The notes: a model not told the origin generated them from the letters alone. Positions 9,278 to 18,143 are shown, counted from the stretch's first letter. The stretch: DNA of 64,000 nucleotides from CAZEHO01 sp964511945 (GCA_964511945.1 CAZEHO010000001.1:372001-436000), one strand, 5' to 3'. Program-made: numbers and translations.

Positions 9278-10155
9278 AGCAGACGCTCGGCTATCTGACG
9301 TATCGGGTCCTCGCCGGACTCTTCGGACTGCTCCCCGAGCCGGTTATGCGCCGCATTGGGCTTGGCCTCGGATATGCGGCGTCGTATCTGGCCCGGGGCA
9401 AGTTCCGGATGGCGGTGCGTCACCAGCGCCGTGTGCTCGGTGGTGAGGGCGATCCGGTTCGTTCTGCGCGAAGGGTGTTTGCCCAGTACGGCCGCTACTG
9501 GGCCGAGACCTTCTGGCTTCGGCCCCGACGCCGCGACTTCCTGATTCGCAACAGTGACGTTCCCAACGTCGAGTACCTCCACGCCGCAGCGACGTCGGGT
9601 CGCGGATTGATCCTCGCACTCCCACACGTCGGCAATTGGGAGGTGGCAGGACTTCGCTCTGCCTACGAGGGTGCCAGGGTGCTGGCCGTCGCAGAGGCGC
9701 TGTCCAACGAGAAGGTGATCGATTGGTTCGTCCGGATGCGGGCGATCATGGACATCGACATCGTGCTCGCCCGCCGAGGCGCCCGGGTGACCGCGGCACT
9801 CCAGGAGCGCCTCGAAGGCGGAGGGACGGTGGCCCTGCTCAGCGATCGCGATCTCAAGCGGCGTGGCATCCCGGTGAGGATGTTCGGTGAGGAGACCACC
9901 CTGCCGGCGGGTCCGATCTCCCTTGCGGTCAAGACCGGGGCCGATGTGCTTCCCGTGGGCACCTACTTCCGCAAGGGCGCCGGGCACACGTTCGTGGTCT
10001 ATCCGCCGGTCGTCATCCCCGAAGCCGACACGGTCGAGGAGCGGATTCGTCTCGGGTCGCAGAACCTTGCCGACGATCTGGAGGACATCATTCGCAAGGC
10101 TCCCGACCAGTGGCACCTGCTGCAGCCGAATTGGCCAAGCGATTTCGAAGCATGA
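9274..10155 (+). CDS. patA: Phosphatidylinositol mannoside acyltransferase (PatA-like, LpxL/HtrB family)
   Basis: 293 residues. Family role: acylates the 6-position of mannose on PIM at the membrane. The acyltransferase motif H-x4-E is present in LPHVGNWEVAG, followed by the downstream RDLKRRGIPVRMFGE block and AVKTGADVLPVG. The GTG start overlaps the pgsA stop (GTGA), and pimA starts in the ATGA of this gene, so the three are tightly coupled. A general lauroyl-type acyltransferase is the alternative, but the neighbours make PatA the better reading. Confidence 0.88.
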   Translation: MKQTLGYLTYRVLAGLFGLLPEPVMRRIGLGLGYAASYLARGKFRMAVRHQRRVLGGEGDPVRSARRVFAQYGRYWAETFWLRPRRRDFLIRNSDVPNVEYLHAAATSGRGLILALPHVGNWEVAGLRSAYEGARVLAVAEALSNEKVIDWFVRMRAIMDIDIVLARRGARVTAALQERLEGGGTVALLSDRDLKRRGIPVRMFGEETTLPAGPISLAVKTGADVLPVGTYFRKGAGHTFVVYPPVVIPEADTVEERIRLGSQNLADDLEDIIRKAPDQWHLLQPNWPSDFEA

Positions 10156-11210
10156 GAGTCGCGGTAGTTTCCCCGTACGATCTCGATGCGCCCGGCGGCG
10201 TCCAAGACCAGGTGATCGCGCTGGTCGAGGGATTGCGTGCCGACGGTGCCGGGGCGTGGGCAGTGGCTCCGGGCAGCGGCGGTCCGGAGGGCACCCGTCA
10301 CGTCGGCGGAATTGTGCGGTTGCCGGCGAATCGGTCCACTGCACCCATCTCACTGAACCCGATGACAGCGAGGCGGGCGGTCGAAGCCGTTGCCGACGCC
10401 GACGTCGTGCATCTGCATGAACCGCTGATGCCGATGGTCGGTCCGGCGGTATTGCGCCGGGCAGTGCCGCCGGTGGTTGCCACCTTCCACGCCGATCCCT
10501 CACCGCTGGTGCGGACCCTGTATCGGGGGGCGGCGATTGCGCTGCGGAGGCTGCTGCACCGGGCCGCGGTCGTCACTGCGGTGAGCCCGGTGGCCGCCTC
10601 GGCGCTGGCCGGCATCACCGAACCACGGATCATCCCGAACGGGATCGACATCGCCGGCTACCGGGGGGATCGGAGCCGCCGCAAGCGGGTGGTGTTCCTG
10701 GGCCGGGACGAACCTCGCAAGGGCCTGGATCCATTGCTGCAAGCATGGCCTCTGGTGCACGCTGCCCGGCCGGAAACCGAGCTGCGCGTGCTCGGCACCG
10801 AACGAGCCGGCGGCCCGAATGGGGTGGTATTCCTCGGACGGGTCCCTGACGATGTGAAGCGCCGTGAACTTGCCGAAGCGGCGGTCTTCTGCGCCCCGAA
10901 TCTGGGGGGCGAGTCGTTTGGAATCGTGCTGGTCGAAGCAATGGCAGCCGGCTGTGCACTGGTCGCCAGTGAGCTCGAGGCCTTTCGCGCCGTTGCCGGT
11001 GATGCGGCTCGTTATGTCCCGCCGGGAGACGCGACCCGCCTCGGGGCCGTCCTCGGGGAGCTGCTCGACGACGCCGAGGCGTGCCGCAGCCTGGGTGCGG
11101 CAGGTGTCGAGAGAGCGCGCCGGTTCGATCTCGCCACGATCCGCGCGGACTACACGGCGGCGTACCGCGATGCGATGGCGGCTGCCGGGACCGCTCCCGA
11201 CTCACGGTAG
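10152..11210 (+). CDS. pimA: Phosphatidylinositol alpha-mannosyltransferase (PimA-like GT4)
   Basis: 352-residue GT-B fold glycosyltransferase that would add the first mannose from GDP-mannose to phosphatidylinositol on the cytoplasmic face. The N-terminus MRVAVVSPYDLDAPGGVQ carries the glycine-rich acceptor loop typical of PimA. The C-terminal donor site has GESFGIVLVEAMAAG, the GT4 E-x7-E motif. The ATG at 10152 overlaps the patA stop (ATGA); the longer open frame from 10110 lies inside patA and is not needed. Together with pgsA and patA this predicts PIM-type glycolipids in the envelope. Confidence 0.92.
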   Translation: MRVAVVSPYDLDAPGGVQDQVIALVEGLRADGAGAWAVAPGSGGPEGTRHVGGIVRLPANRSTAPISLNPMTARRAVEAVADADVVHLHEPLMPMVGPAVLRRAVPPVVATFHADPSPLVRTLYRGAAIALRRLLHRAAVVTAVSPVAASALAGITEPRIIPNGIDIAGYRGDRSRRKRVVFLGRDEPRKGLDPLLQAWPLVHAARPETELRVLGTERAGGPNGVVFLGRVPDDVKRRELAEAAVFCAPNLGGESFGIVLVEAMAAGCALVASELEAFRAVAGDAARYVPPGDATRLGAVLGELLDDAEACRSLGAAGVERARRFDLATIRADYTAAYRDAMAAAGTAPDSR

Positions 11211-11226
11211 ACACCATCCCCGGCAG

Positions 11227-11232
11227 TACAAT
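11227..11232 (+). promoter_or_regulatory. Probable -10 box for pdxS-pdxT-yebC
   Basis: TACAAT lies 30 bases before the pdxS start in the 52-bp spacer after pimA. It leaves room for a short leader with the AAGGAG ribosome site at 11248-11253. The -35 is unclear. Confidence 0.4.
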
Positions 11233-11262
11233 CGGGAGCCGGATCGTAAGGAGCAGTCGTTC

Positions 11263-12144
11263 GTGGAACAGGGCACGGTTCGCGTCAAGCGGGGTCTCGC
11301 CGAGATGTTGAAGGGCGGGGTCATCATGGACGTGACGACTCCGGAGCAGGCGAAGATCGCCGAGGATGCCGGGGCGGTTGCGGTGATGGCGCTTGAGCGG
11401 GTGCCCGCCGATATCAGGGCGGACGGTGGTGTTGCCCGGATGGCCGATCCGCTGGTGGTCGAGGCGATTGTGGGTGCGGTGTCGATTCCGGTGATGGCGA
11501 AGGCCCGGATCGGGCACTTCGTCGAGGCGCAGGTGCTGCAGTCGCTCGGCGTCGACTACGTCGATGAATCCGAGGTGCTTACGCCCGCCGACGAGGAGCA
11601 TCACATCGACAAGTGGCAGTTCACCGTGCCGTTCGTGTGCGGCTGCCGCAACCTCGGCGAGGCGCTGCGCCGCATCGGCGAGGGCGCCGCCATGATCCGC
11701 ACCAAGGGTGAGGCCGGCACCGGCAACGTGGTCGAGGCGGTGCGTCACATGCGCACTGTGACCAATGAGATGCGCCGTCTCCAGGGCCTCACCGAAGAGC
11801 AGCTGATGTCGGCTGCCCGCGATCTCGGTGCGCCGTACGGATTGGTCCGTGAGGTCGCTGAGACCGGCAAGCTTCCGGTGGTGAACTTCGCCGCCGGCGG
11901 ACTGGCGACTCCGGCCGATGCTGCGCTGATGATGCAGCTCGGGGTTGACGGCGTCTTCGTGGGCTCCGGCATCTTCAAGTCCGGGGATCCTGCGGCGCGG
12001 GCCAAGGCAATTGTCGAGGCGACGACCTACTTCGAAGACCCCTCCATAATCGCCAAGGTGTCGCGGGGAATCGGTGAGCCGATGGTCGGCATCGAGATCG
12101 ACACGCTCTCGCCCGAGGAGCAACTGGCGCGTCGGGGCTGGTGA
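11263..12144 (+). CDS. pdxS: Pyridoxal 5'-phosphate synthase, synthase subunit PdxS
   Basis: Builds PLP from ribose 5-phosphate, glyceraldehyde 3-phosphate and ammonia supplied by PdxT. 293 residues, standard length. Catalytic lysines are visible in VMAKARIGHF (Schiff base) and RTKGEAGTGN. The N-terminal GTVRVKRGLAEMLKGGVIMD and the C-terminal DGVFVGSGIF phosphate site are typical. The GTG start follows AAGGAG by 9 bases; the long upstream open frame lies inside pimA. pdxT begins in the GTGA overlap. Confidence 0.97.
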   Translation: MEQGTVRVKRGLAEMLKGGVIMDVTTPEQAKIAEDAGAVAVMALERVPADIRADGGVARMADPLVVEAIVGAVSIPVMAKARIGHFVEAQVLQSLGVDYVDESEVLTPADEEHHIDKWQFTVPFVCGCRNLGEALRRIGEGAAMIRTKGEAGTGNVVEAVRHMRTVTNEMRRLQGLTEEQLMSAARDLGAPYGLVREVAETGKLPVVNFAAGGLATPADAALMMQLGVDGVFVGSGIFKSGDPAARAKAIVEATTYFEDPSIIAKVSRGIGEPMVGIEIDTLSPEEQLARRGW

Positions 12145-12719
12145 GCGTGCGGGTTGGGGTGCTGGCACTGCAGGGGGATGTGCGCGAGCACATCGTGATG
12201 GTCGAAAGCCTCGGAGCCGAGGGGATCGCAGTTCGCAGCGCAGGCGAGTTCGATGAGGTCGACGCGCTGATCATCCCCGGCGGTGAATCGACCACGATCG
12301 GCAAGCTCGCCGACCGCTACGGCCTGGTTGAGCCGCTCCGGCGGTGCATTGAAGGCGGCCTCCCGACCCTCGGCACGTGCGCCGGGATGATCTTCCTTGC
12401 CGCCGCGACCAGCTCCGGCAACGGGCAGATCCAGCTCGGAGTGCTCGATGTGGTGGTGACCCGCAACGCCTTTGGGCGCCAGGTGGATTCGTTTGAGGCC
12501 GACCTCGAAGTCACCGGACTCGATGATTCCGTGCACGCGGTGTTCATTCGTGCCCCGTGGATCGACAAGGTGGGCGCCGATGTCGAGGTGCTGGCATCCG
12601 TTGGGGGGCACCCGGTGATGGTGCGGCAGGGCTCGATCCTGGCGACCTCGTTTCATCCGGAGCTCACCGACGATGACCGGGTGCATAAACTCCTGCTGAC
12701 GATGGCCGGGGAGCTCTGA
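12141..12719 (+). CDS. pdxT: Pyridoxal 5'-phosphate synthase, glutaminase subunit PdxT
   Basis: Class I glutamine amidotransferase that releases ammonia for PdxS in the 12+12 complex. 192 residues. The oxyanion strand GGESTTIGKLA, nucleophile Cys in LGTCAGMIFLA, and His/Glu in ATSFHPEL complete the catalytic triad. GTG overlaps the pdxS stop by 4 bases. Its stop TGA shares one base with the yebC ATG. Confidence 0.97.
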   Translation: MSVRVGVLALQGDVREHIVMVESLGAEGIAVRSAGEFDEVDALIIPGGESTTIGKLADRYGLVEPLRRCIEGGLPTLGTCAGMIFLAAATSSGNGQIQLGVLDVVVTRNAFGRQVDSFEADLEVTGLDDSVHAVFIRAPWIDKVGADVEVLASVGGHPVMVRQGSILATSFHPELTDDDRVHKLLLTMAGEL

Positions 12720-13459
12720 TGTCCGGACACTCCAAGTGGTCCACGATCAAGCACAAGAAGGGCGCCAAGGACGCCAAGCGGGGCAAGCTGTTTGCCAAGC
12801 TGGCGCGCGGCATCGAGGTCGCCGCTCGTGATGGGGGCGGTGACGTCGGGTTCAATCCGACCCTGGCCACGGCGGTCGAAAAGGCGAAAGCCGCCTCAAT
12901 GCCGAACGACAACATCGAACGCGCGATCAAGCGCGGGGCCGGCGATATCGAGGGATCGACCTACGAGGAGATCTGGTACGAGGGGTACGCGCCGGGCGGC
13001 GTTGCGCTCTACGTGCTGGTCCTCACCGACAACCGCAACAGGGCCGCGTCGGATGTGCGCTCGACCTTCAGCCGCAACGGCGGCAGTCTCGGCGAGCCCG
13101 GGTCCGTGGCCTACCTGTTCGAACAGAAGGCATACCTGCTGGTCGCCGGCGATGAGGACGAGGTCATGCTGGCCGCCCTCGATGCCGGCGCCGAGGACGT
13201 GGAGGACGGTGGTGAGCTATGGGAAATCACCGCTGCGCCCGGAGACCTCAAAGCGGTACGCCAGGGCCTCGAAGAGGCCGGCGTCACGATCGAATCGGCC
13301 GACGTCACCCAACTGCCGAGCACATCGGTGCCGCTCGACTCGGACAAGGCCAAGCAGGTGCTGCGCCTCGTCGACGCCCTGGAAGAGCTCGACGACGTTC
13401 AGGACGTCTACGCCAACTTTGACATCTCCGACGAAGTGATGGCCGCGCTGGCCGGCTGA
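12719..13459 (+). CDS. yebC: YebC/PmpR family protein (TACO1-type)
   Basis: 246 residues, full family length, beginning MSGHSKWSTIKHKKGAKDAK as nearly all members do. Three domains are recognisable: a basic N-terminal helical region, a middle domain with NDNIERAIKRGAG, and the C-terminal domain with the LEELDDVQDVYANFDI segment. Members are described as transcriptional regulators or, more recently, as translation factors that relieve proline stalls. Position pdxT-yebC-ruvC is the usual actinobacterial order. Here a repeat block with a sequence gap separates it from ruvC. Confidence 0.95.
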   Translation: MSGHSKWSTIKHKKGAKDAKRGKLFAKLARGIEVAARDGGGDVGFNPTLATAVEKAKAASMPNDNIERAIKRGAGDIEGSTYEEIWYEGYAPGGVALYVLVLTDNRNRAASDVRSTFSRNGGSLGEPGSVAYLFEQKAYLLVAGDEDEVMLAALDAGAEDVEDGGELWEITAAPGDLKAVRQGLEEAGVTIESADVTQLPSTSVPLDSDKAKQVLRLVDALEELDDVQDVYANFDISDEVMAALAG

Positions 13460-13481
13460 CGCCGGCAAGTTGTTTGTTTGG

Positions 13482-13800
13482 CCCGGCTGGGGCCCCAACC
13501 CCAGCCTCCTCCGCGAGGCGGGGCCCCAACCCCGCCGCGGCCGTCCCGTCGTGTTGCACGGCGCTCTGGCACAGGAACGCGCTGTGCTTGTTTTCCCGGC
13601 TGGGGCCCCAACCCCAGCCTCCTCCGCGAGGCGGGGCCCCAACCCCGCCNNNNNNNNNNNNNNNNNNNNNNNNNNNNNNNNNNNNNNNNNNNNNNNNNNN
13701 NNNNNNNNNNNNNNNNNNNNNNNNNNNNNNNNNNNNNNNNNNNNNNNNNGCGGCCGTCCCGTCGTGTTGCACGGCGCTCTGGCACAGGAACGCGCTGTCG
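13482..13800. repeat. GC-rich 113-bp tandem repeat interrupted by a 100-N gap
   Basis: The 413-bp yebC-ruvC spacer holds at least two units with a 113-bp period: starts at 13482 and 13595, with the tail of a further unit resuming after the gap at 13750. Each unit has two hairpins with the same CCCCAA loop, GGCTGGGG/CCCCAGCC and GGCGGGG/CCCCGCC, followed by a 60-bp non-palindromic stretch. N runs from 13650 to 13749 (exactly 100, an assembler placeholder), so the true copy number is unknown. No gene is supported here. Confidence 0.9.
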
Positions 13801-13857
13801 TGGTGCGGCGTCGGCTTACGTTGCTCGTCCCTCCTTCCCAAACCCGACCGGGCCCTC

Positions 13858-13863
13858 TAACCT
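13858..13863 (+). promoter_or_regulatory. Probable -10 box for ruvCAB
   Basis: TAACCT ends 9 bases before the ruvC ATG, consistent with a leaderless start. No clear -35. Confidence 0.35.
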
Positions 13864-13872
13864 ACCGAACAT

Positions 13873-14370
13873 ATGTACGTTCTCGGTATCGATCCCGGTC
13901 TGTCCACGACGGGATACGCCGTGGTCGAACGTGCCCGGGGACGGCCCCACCCGATTGCCGCCGGTGCGATTCGCACCGATCCGGGCACCCCGATCGAGCA
14001 GCGCTTGCTCGAACTCCACGCCGACCTCCGGACGGTGATCGATGAGTTCGCCCCCGAGGAGATGGCCGTCGAGCAGGTCTTCGTCAACCGCAATCTGCAA
14101 ACCGCCACCTCGGTGGGACGGGCGTCGGGGGTCATCCTGATGACTGCGGCTCAGGCGGGCATCCCGGTGTTCGAGTACACCCCATCTGCGGTGAAGATGG
14201 CGGTCTGTGGGGTGGGAGATGCCGACAAAGCCCAGGTCCAGGCGGTGATCGCGATGCGGCTCGGCCTCGAGGAGGCACCAAAGCCGGCCGATGCCGCCGA
14301 CGCGCTAGCGATCGCACTCTGCCACCTGCAGTCGTCCACGCTGCGCCGGGCCGTGGAGGCACAGACGTGA
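13873..14370 (+). CDS. ruvC: Crossover junction endodeoxyribonuclease RuvC
   Basis: Dimeric resolvase that cuts Holliday junctions delivered by RuvAB. 165 residues. Acidic metal site: Asp in VLGIDPGLSTTG, Glu in EEMAVEQVFVNRN, and two Asp in PADAADALAIALCHL. The basic DNA-binding stretch TSVGRASGV follows the Glu. First gene of ruvCAB; ruvA starts in its GTGA overlap. Confidence 0.97.
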   Translation: MYVLGIDPGLSTTGYAVVERARGRPHPIAAGAIRTDPGTPIEQRLLELHADLRTVIDEFAPEEMAVEQVFVNRNLQTATSVGRASGVILMTAAQAGIPVFEYTPSAVKMAVCGVGDADKAQVQAVIAMRLGLEEAPKPADAADALAIALCHLQSSTLRRAVEAQT

Positions 14371-14945
14371 TCGGCCGGGTACGCGGAATGGTCGCCCACA
14401 AGGGCGTCGACGGGGTGGTGGTCGATGTCGGCGGAGTCGGGTACGAGCTCTCGATGTCGCCGCGGGCCATCGGCATCCTGCCTCCGCTCGGGGAAGAGGC
14501 GGTCGTCCATACCCATCTGCATGTCCGTGAGGACCAGATGGCCCTGTTCGGTTTCGCCGAGGAGGATGAGCGGGACCTCTTCCGGGTGCTGCTTGGTGCT
14601 AGCGGTGTCGGTCCCAAGCTGGCGCTGGCGGTGCTCGGCACGATGACCCCGAACGAGTTGCGCCGGGCGGTGGTATCGGAGGACACCGACGCACTGACCG
14701 TGGTACCCGGCATCGGCAAGCGGAGTGCTCAGAAGCTGGTGCTCGATCTGCGGGCCCGGCTCGAGCTCCCGGAGGCAGAAGCGATCTTCGACGGCGGAGG
14801 CTCCGGCCTCGCCGAGGCGCGCGAGGCGCTGGAGGCTCTCGGCTACCAGGCCGCCGAGATCAGGGCGGCGCTCGAAGACGCCGAGACGGACGGTCCGGTC
14901 GAAGACCTGGTCCGGGCCGCACTGCGGAAACTGGGGAGAGCATGA
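14367..14945 (+). CDS. ruvA: Holliday junction branch migration protein RuvA
   Basis: Tetrameric junction-binding subunit. 192 residues: N-terminal OB fold (MIGRVRGMVAHK), a double helix-hairpin-helix region containing GASGVGPKLALAVL and VPGIGKRSAQKLVLDL, and a C-terminal RuvB-contact domain starting near residue 140. GTG start overlaps ruvC; the stop overlaps the ruvB ATG. Confidence 0.97.
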   Translation: MIGRVRGMVAHKGVDGVVVDVGGVGYELSMSPRAIGILPPLGEEAVVHTHLHVREDQMALFGFAEEDERDLFRVLLGASGVGPKLALAVLGTMTPNELRRAVVSEDTDALTVVPGIGKRSAQKLVLDLRARLELPEAEAIFDGGGSGLAEAREALEALGYQAAEIRAALEDAETDGPVEDLVRAALRKLGRA

Positions 14946-15970
14946 GAGACGAAGGGTTGCTCACCGGCAAACTGCGCCCCGAGGAGGAGGCGATCGACGC
15001 CGGCTTGCGGCCGACCACGATGGCTGAGTTTGTGGGTCAGGCGGACCTCAAGGAGCGGCTTTCGATCTTGATCGAGGCGGCCCGGGGACGAAGCGAACCG
15101 GTGGACCATGTGCTGTTCTCCGGACCACCCGGACTGGGCAAGACCACGCTCGCCGGCATCCTCGCATCAGAGATGGGGGCCCAGTTCCGGGCCACCTCGG
15201 GGCCCGCCCTGGAGCGCGCCGGCGACCTCGCCGCGATCCTCTCCAACCTCGACGGCGGCGACGTGCTGTTCATCGATGAGATCCATCGCCTGCCGCGGCC
15301 GGTGGAAGAGGTGCTCTACACCGCAATGGAGGACTTCCAGCTCGACATCGTGGTCGGCAAGGGCCCGGCGGCGCGTTCGATCCGCCTCGATTTGCCGCCG
15401 TTCTCCTTGCTGGGTGCGACGACCCGGGTGGGGAGGGTCTCGCCGCCCCTGCGGGACCGCTTCGGCTACGTCGCCCGGATCGACTACTACGAACCGCCGG
15501 AGCTGGACGAGATCATCCACCGCTCGGCGGCGATCCTGTCGGTTGACGCCACCGACGACGGTGCAGCCGAGATCTCGATGCGAAGCAGGGGCACCCCGCG
15601 GATTGCCAACCGCCTGCTGCGCCGGGTGCGCGATTTCGCCTCGGTCCGCGCGGACGGAGTGGTCGACGCCGCAACGGCGCGCGACGCGCTGCAGGTCTTC
15701 GAGGTCGACGAGCGCGGTCTCGACCGGGTGGACCGGGCGATTCTCGATGCGGTCGTCTCCAAGTTCGGTGGGGGGCCGGTCGGGCTGTCGACGCTGGCAA
15801 TTGCGGTCGCCGAAGAGCCGGAGACGGTGGAGGACGCGTACGAGCCCTACCTCCTGCAGCAAGGTCTGCTGCAGCGCACCCCCCGGGGACGGATCGCCAC
15901 CGCCCGCACCTACGAACATCTCGGGATCGAGGCACCGGAGCCGGGCGGCGGCCAGGGCTCCCTGCTTTAG
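14942..15970 (+). CDS. ruvB: Holliday junction ATP-dependent helicase RuvB
   Basis: AAA+ motor of branch migration. 342 residues with Walker A GPPGLGKTTLA, Walker B VLFIDEIHRL, sensor 1 LLGATTRVGRV, and the C-terminal winged helix including RTPRGRIATARTYEHLG. ATG overlaps the ruvA stop. The next gene, queA, follows after a short heptad repeat. Confidence 0.98.
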   Translation: MRDEGLLTGKLRPEEEAIDAGLRPTTMAEFVGQADLKERLSILIEAARGRSEPVDHVLFSGPPGLGKTTLAGILASEMGAQFRATSGPALERAGDLAAILSNLDGGDVLFIDEIHRLPRPVEEVLYTAMEDFQLDIVVGKGPAARSIRLDLPPFSLLGATTRVGRVSPPLRDRFGYVARIDYYEPPELDEIIHRSAAILSVDATDDGAAEISMRSRGTPRIANRLLRRVRDFASVRADGVVDAATARDALQVFEVDERGLDRVDRAILDAVVSKFGGGPVGLSTLAIAVAEEPETVEDAYEPYLLQQGLLQRTPRGRIATARTYEHLGIEAPEPGGGQGSLL

Positions 15971-15995
15971 GCGCGGTTCGCTTACTCTCTGACGA

Positions 15996-16023
15996 GTTGC
16001 GAATTGCGAGTTGCGAGTTGCGA
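15996..16023. repeat. Heptad repeat, GTTGCGA x4 (single arm)
   Basis: Four 7-bp units: GTTGCGA, ATTGCGA, GTTGCGA, GTTGCGA, with a decayed fifth (ACTGCCG). TTG recurs every 7 bases and so appears in all three frames; the TTG at 16018 is the probable start of queA. The same heptamer on the other strand occurs at 47322-47349 and 37437-37450. Confidence 0.85.
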
Positions 16024-17031
16024 ACTGCCGATTACACCTACGACCTCCCGGACGCGGCCATCGCACAGCAGCCGATCGAACCGCGCGACGCCGCCCGGTT
16101 GCTGGTGGCCGACGGTCTCAGCGACCACACCTTCCGGGAGCTTCCCGATCTCCTGGACCCGGGGGATCTCGTCGTGGTCAACCGCACTCGGGTCCGGCGA
16201 GCCCGCCTCATCGGTCACAAGGCCGGGACCGGGGGACGGGTCGAGTTGCTGCTGCTGGCTCCGCTGGGCGACGGGTCCTGGGAGGCCTTGGTCCGTCCGG
16301 CGCGCCGGCTGCGAGCCGGAACCGTGGTGGAAGCCGGTCCGATCACGCTGCGCCTGCTCACCGATCCCGACGCCGGTACGGCCCGGGTGCACCTGGAGAC
16401 GGACGGCAGCGACCCGGAGGCCGCCATCGAGGCATCAGGCGAGATGCCGCTCCCGCCGTACATCCACCGGCGCCTGGATGACCCGGACCGGTACCAGACG
16501 GTCTATGCCGAGACTTCCGGGTCGGCTGCGGCCCCAACGGCCGGCCTCCACTTCACCGACCGTGTGCTTGAGGCGCTCACCGATCGTGGGGTCGAACTGG
16601 CCGCCGTCGAGCTCGACATCGGGATCGATACCTTCCGTCCGATTTCAACTGCGGCCGTCGAGGATCACCGGATGCACACCGAGACCTATCGGGTGCCGGA
16701 GGGGACTGCCGCCGCAGTGGCTTCAGCGCGGGAGCGGGGGAGCCGGGTGGTCGCCGTCGGAACCACGGTGGTGCGGTCGCTGGAATCCGCGGCATCGGGG
16801 GGCGGGCTCGTCGAACCTCGTTCCGGAGCCACGGATCTGTTCATCACCCCCGGCTACCGGTTTGTAGTCGTCGACCGCCTCATCACCAATTTCCACGTTC
16901 CCGGATCCTCGCTGGTGGTGCTGGTGGCAGCGTTCATGGGGGAGCGGTGGCGGGAGGTGTACGCCGCCGCGCTCGAGCGCGGATACCGGTTCCTCTCGTT
17001 CGGAGACGCGATGATGGTGGACCGTGGCTGA
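16018..17031 (+). CDS. queA: S-adenosylmethionine:tRNA ribosyltransferase-isomerase QueA
   Basis: Penultimate step of queuosine synthesis: moves the ribosyl of SAM onto preQ1 in tRNA to give epoxyqueuosine. 337 residues from TTG 16018, which gives MRTADYTYDLPDAAIAQQP, aligning with the standard N-terminus. An in-frame TTG at 15997 would add seven residues encoded by the heptad repeat and is less likely. Core motifs present: RDAARLLV, VVNRTRVRRARL, PTAGLHFTDRVLEAL and ITNFHVPGSSLVVLV. It overlaps tgt by 8 bases. Start uncertainty is the only doubt. Confidence 0.95.
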   Translation: MRTADYTYDLPDAAIAQQPIEPRDAARLLVADGLSDHTFRELPDLLDPGDLVVVNRTRVRRARLIGHKAGTGGRVELLLLAPLGDGSWEALVRPARRLRAGTVVEAGPITLRLLTDPDAGTARVHLETDGSDPEAAIEASGEMPLPPYIHRRLDDPDRYQTVYAETSGSAAAPTAGLHFTDRVLEALTDRGVELAAVELDIGIDTFRPISTAAVEDHRMHTETYRVPEGTAAAVASARERGSRVVAVGTTVVRSLESAASGGGLVEPRSGATDLFITPGYRFVVVDRLITNFHVPGSSLVVLVAAFMGERWREVYAAALERGYRFLSFGDAMMVDRG

Positions 17032-18142
17032 ACCGGTGTCCTGGAGCGAAGTACGTACCGACGGCGCGGCGCGTGCCGGAACGCTGCTCACCCCGCACGG
17101 CGAGGTGCCGACACCGGGGTTCATGCCGGTCGGGACCCGGGGAACGGTGCGCACTCTCGATCCACGGGACCTGCGGGAAACCGGGGCCGTGATGATCCTG
17201 GCCAACACCTACCACCTGATGCTGCGCCCCGGGGATGAGGTCATCGCCGAGCTCGGTGGACTCCACGGCTTCATGGGATGGGACGGACCGATCCTGACGG
17301 ACTCCGGCGGATTTCAGGTGTTCTCGCTGGAGCCGGATGTGGACGAGGACGGGGTGACCTTCCGCTCGACCTACGACGGTTCGTATGTGCGGCTCACCCC
17401 CGAAGGGGCCACCGCGGTGCAGGAGCGGCTGGGGCCGGACATCGCGATGGTGCTCGACGAACTGATCGGGCTTCCCGCCGACCGGGAGCGGGTGGAGGCG
17501 GCGATGCGGCGCAGCCTGCGCTGGGCGGAGCGAGCCCGGGCCGCCCACCGCCGTCCGGATCAGGCCCAATTCGGGATCATCCAGGGGGGCACCGACCCGG
17601 ACCTGCGGGCCCAGAGCGCCGCCGCCACCGCGGCGCTGGGCTTCCCGGGGTTCGGGATCGGCGGACTGTCGGTCGGGGAGCCGGCGCCGGATCGGAACCG
17701 GGCTCTGGAGGCGGTTGCCGGGGAGTTGCCGCCCGACAAGGTTCGCTACGTGATGGGCCTCGGGGACACCGAGGGCGTGCTCGACGCCGTCGCACGTGGC
17801 TTCGACCTCTTCGACTGTGTGTGGCCGACCCGGCTCGCCCGCCACGGCAAGGTGCTGTCGCGCCTCGGCGACTACTCGATTCGCCGGGCCGAGTTCACCA
17901 GGGACGACGGCCCGATCGACCCCGACTGTTGGTGCTCGACCTGTCGCAACCACAGCCGGGCGTACCTGCGGCATCTGCGGGTGACCGGCGAGATGCTGGG
18001 GCACCGTCTGTTGAGCGTTCACAACCTCTCGTACACGCTCGAGGTGCTGGCGGGAGCTCGGACTGCGATTTTCGAAGGGATCTTCGCCGGCTATCGCGAG
18101 CGACTGATGGCGGCCAGAGGGATCGGGTCCCGCGGCTCATGA
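17024..18142 (+). CDS. tgt: Queuine/preQ1 tRNA-ribosyltransferase
   Basis: Exchanges guanine-34 for preQ1 in GUN-anticodon tRNAs. 372 residues. Substrate-pocket Asp in LTDSGGFQVFSL, GGLSVGE loop, nucleophile Asp in FDLFDCVWPTRLARHG, and the zinc site C-x-C-x2-C with a distal His (CWCSTC then LLSVHNL) are intact. The GTG start lies inside the end of queA. A palindromic repeat begins two bases after its TGA. Confidence 0.97.
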   Translation: MAEPVSWSEVRTDGAARAGTLLTPHGEVPTPGFMPVGTRGTVRTLDPRDLRETGAVMILANTYHLMLRPGDEVIAELGGLHGFMGWDGPILTDSGGFQVFSLEPDVDEDGVTFRSTYDGSYVRLTPEGATAVQERLGPDIAMVLDELIGLPADRERVEAAMRRSLRWAERARAAHRRPDQAQFGIIQGGTDPDLRAQSAAATAALGFPGFGIGGLSVGEPAPDRNRALEAVAGELPPDKVRYVMGLGDTEGVLDAVARGFDLFDCVWPTRLARHGKVLSRLGDYSIRRAEFTRDDGPIDPDCWCSTCRNHSRAYLRHLRVTGEMLGHRLLSVHNLSYTLEVLAGARTAIFEGIFAGYRERLMAARGIGSRGS

Positions 18143-18143
18143 C

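Noticed and set aside
13482..13800. Possible CRISPR array
   Set aside because: The period is 113 bp with the whole unit repeated and no variable spacers; no cas genes nearby.
13470..14045. Open frames running through the N gap
   Set aside because: They span 100 unknown bases and a GC-rich hairpin repeat and continue into ruvC in the wrong frame.
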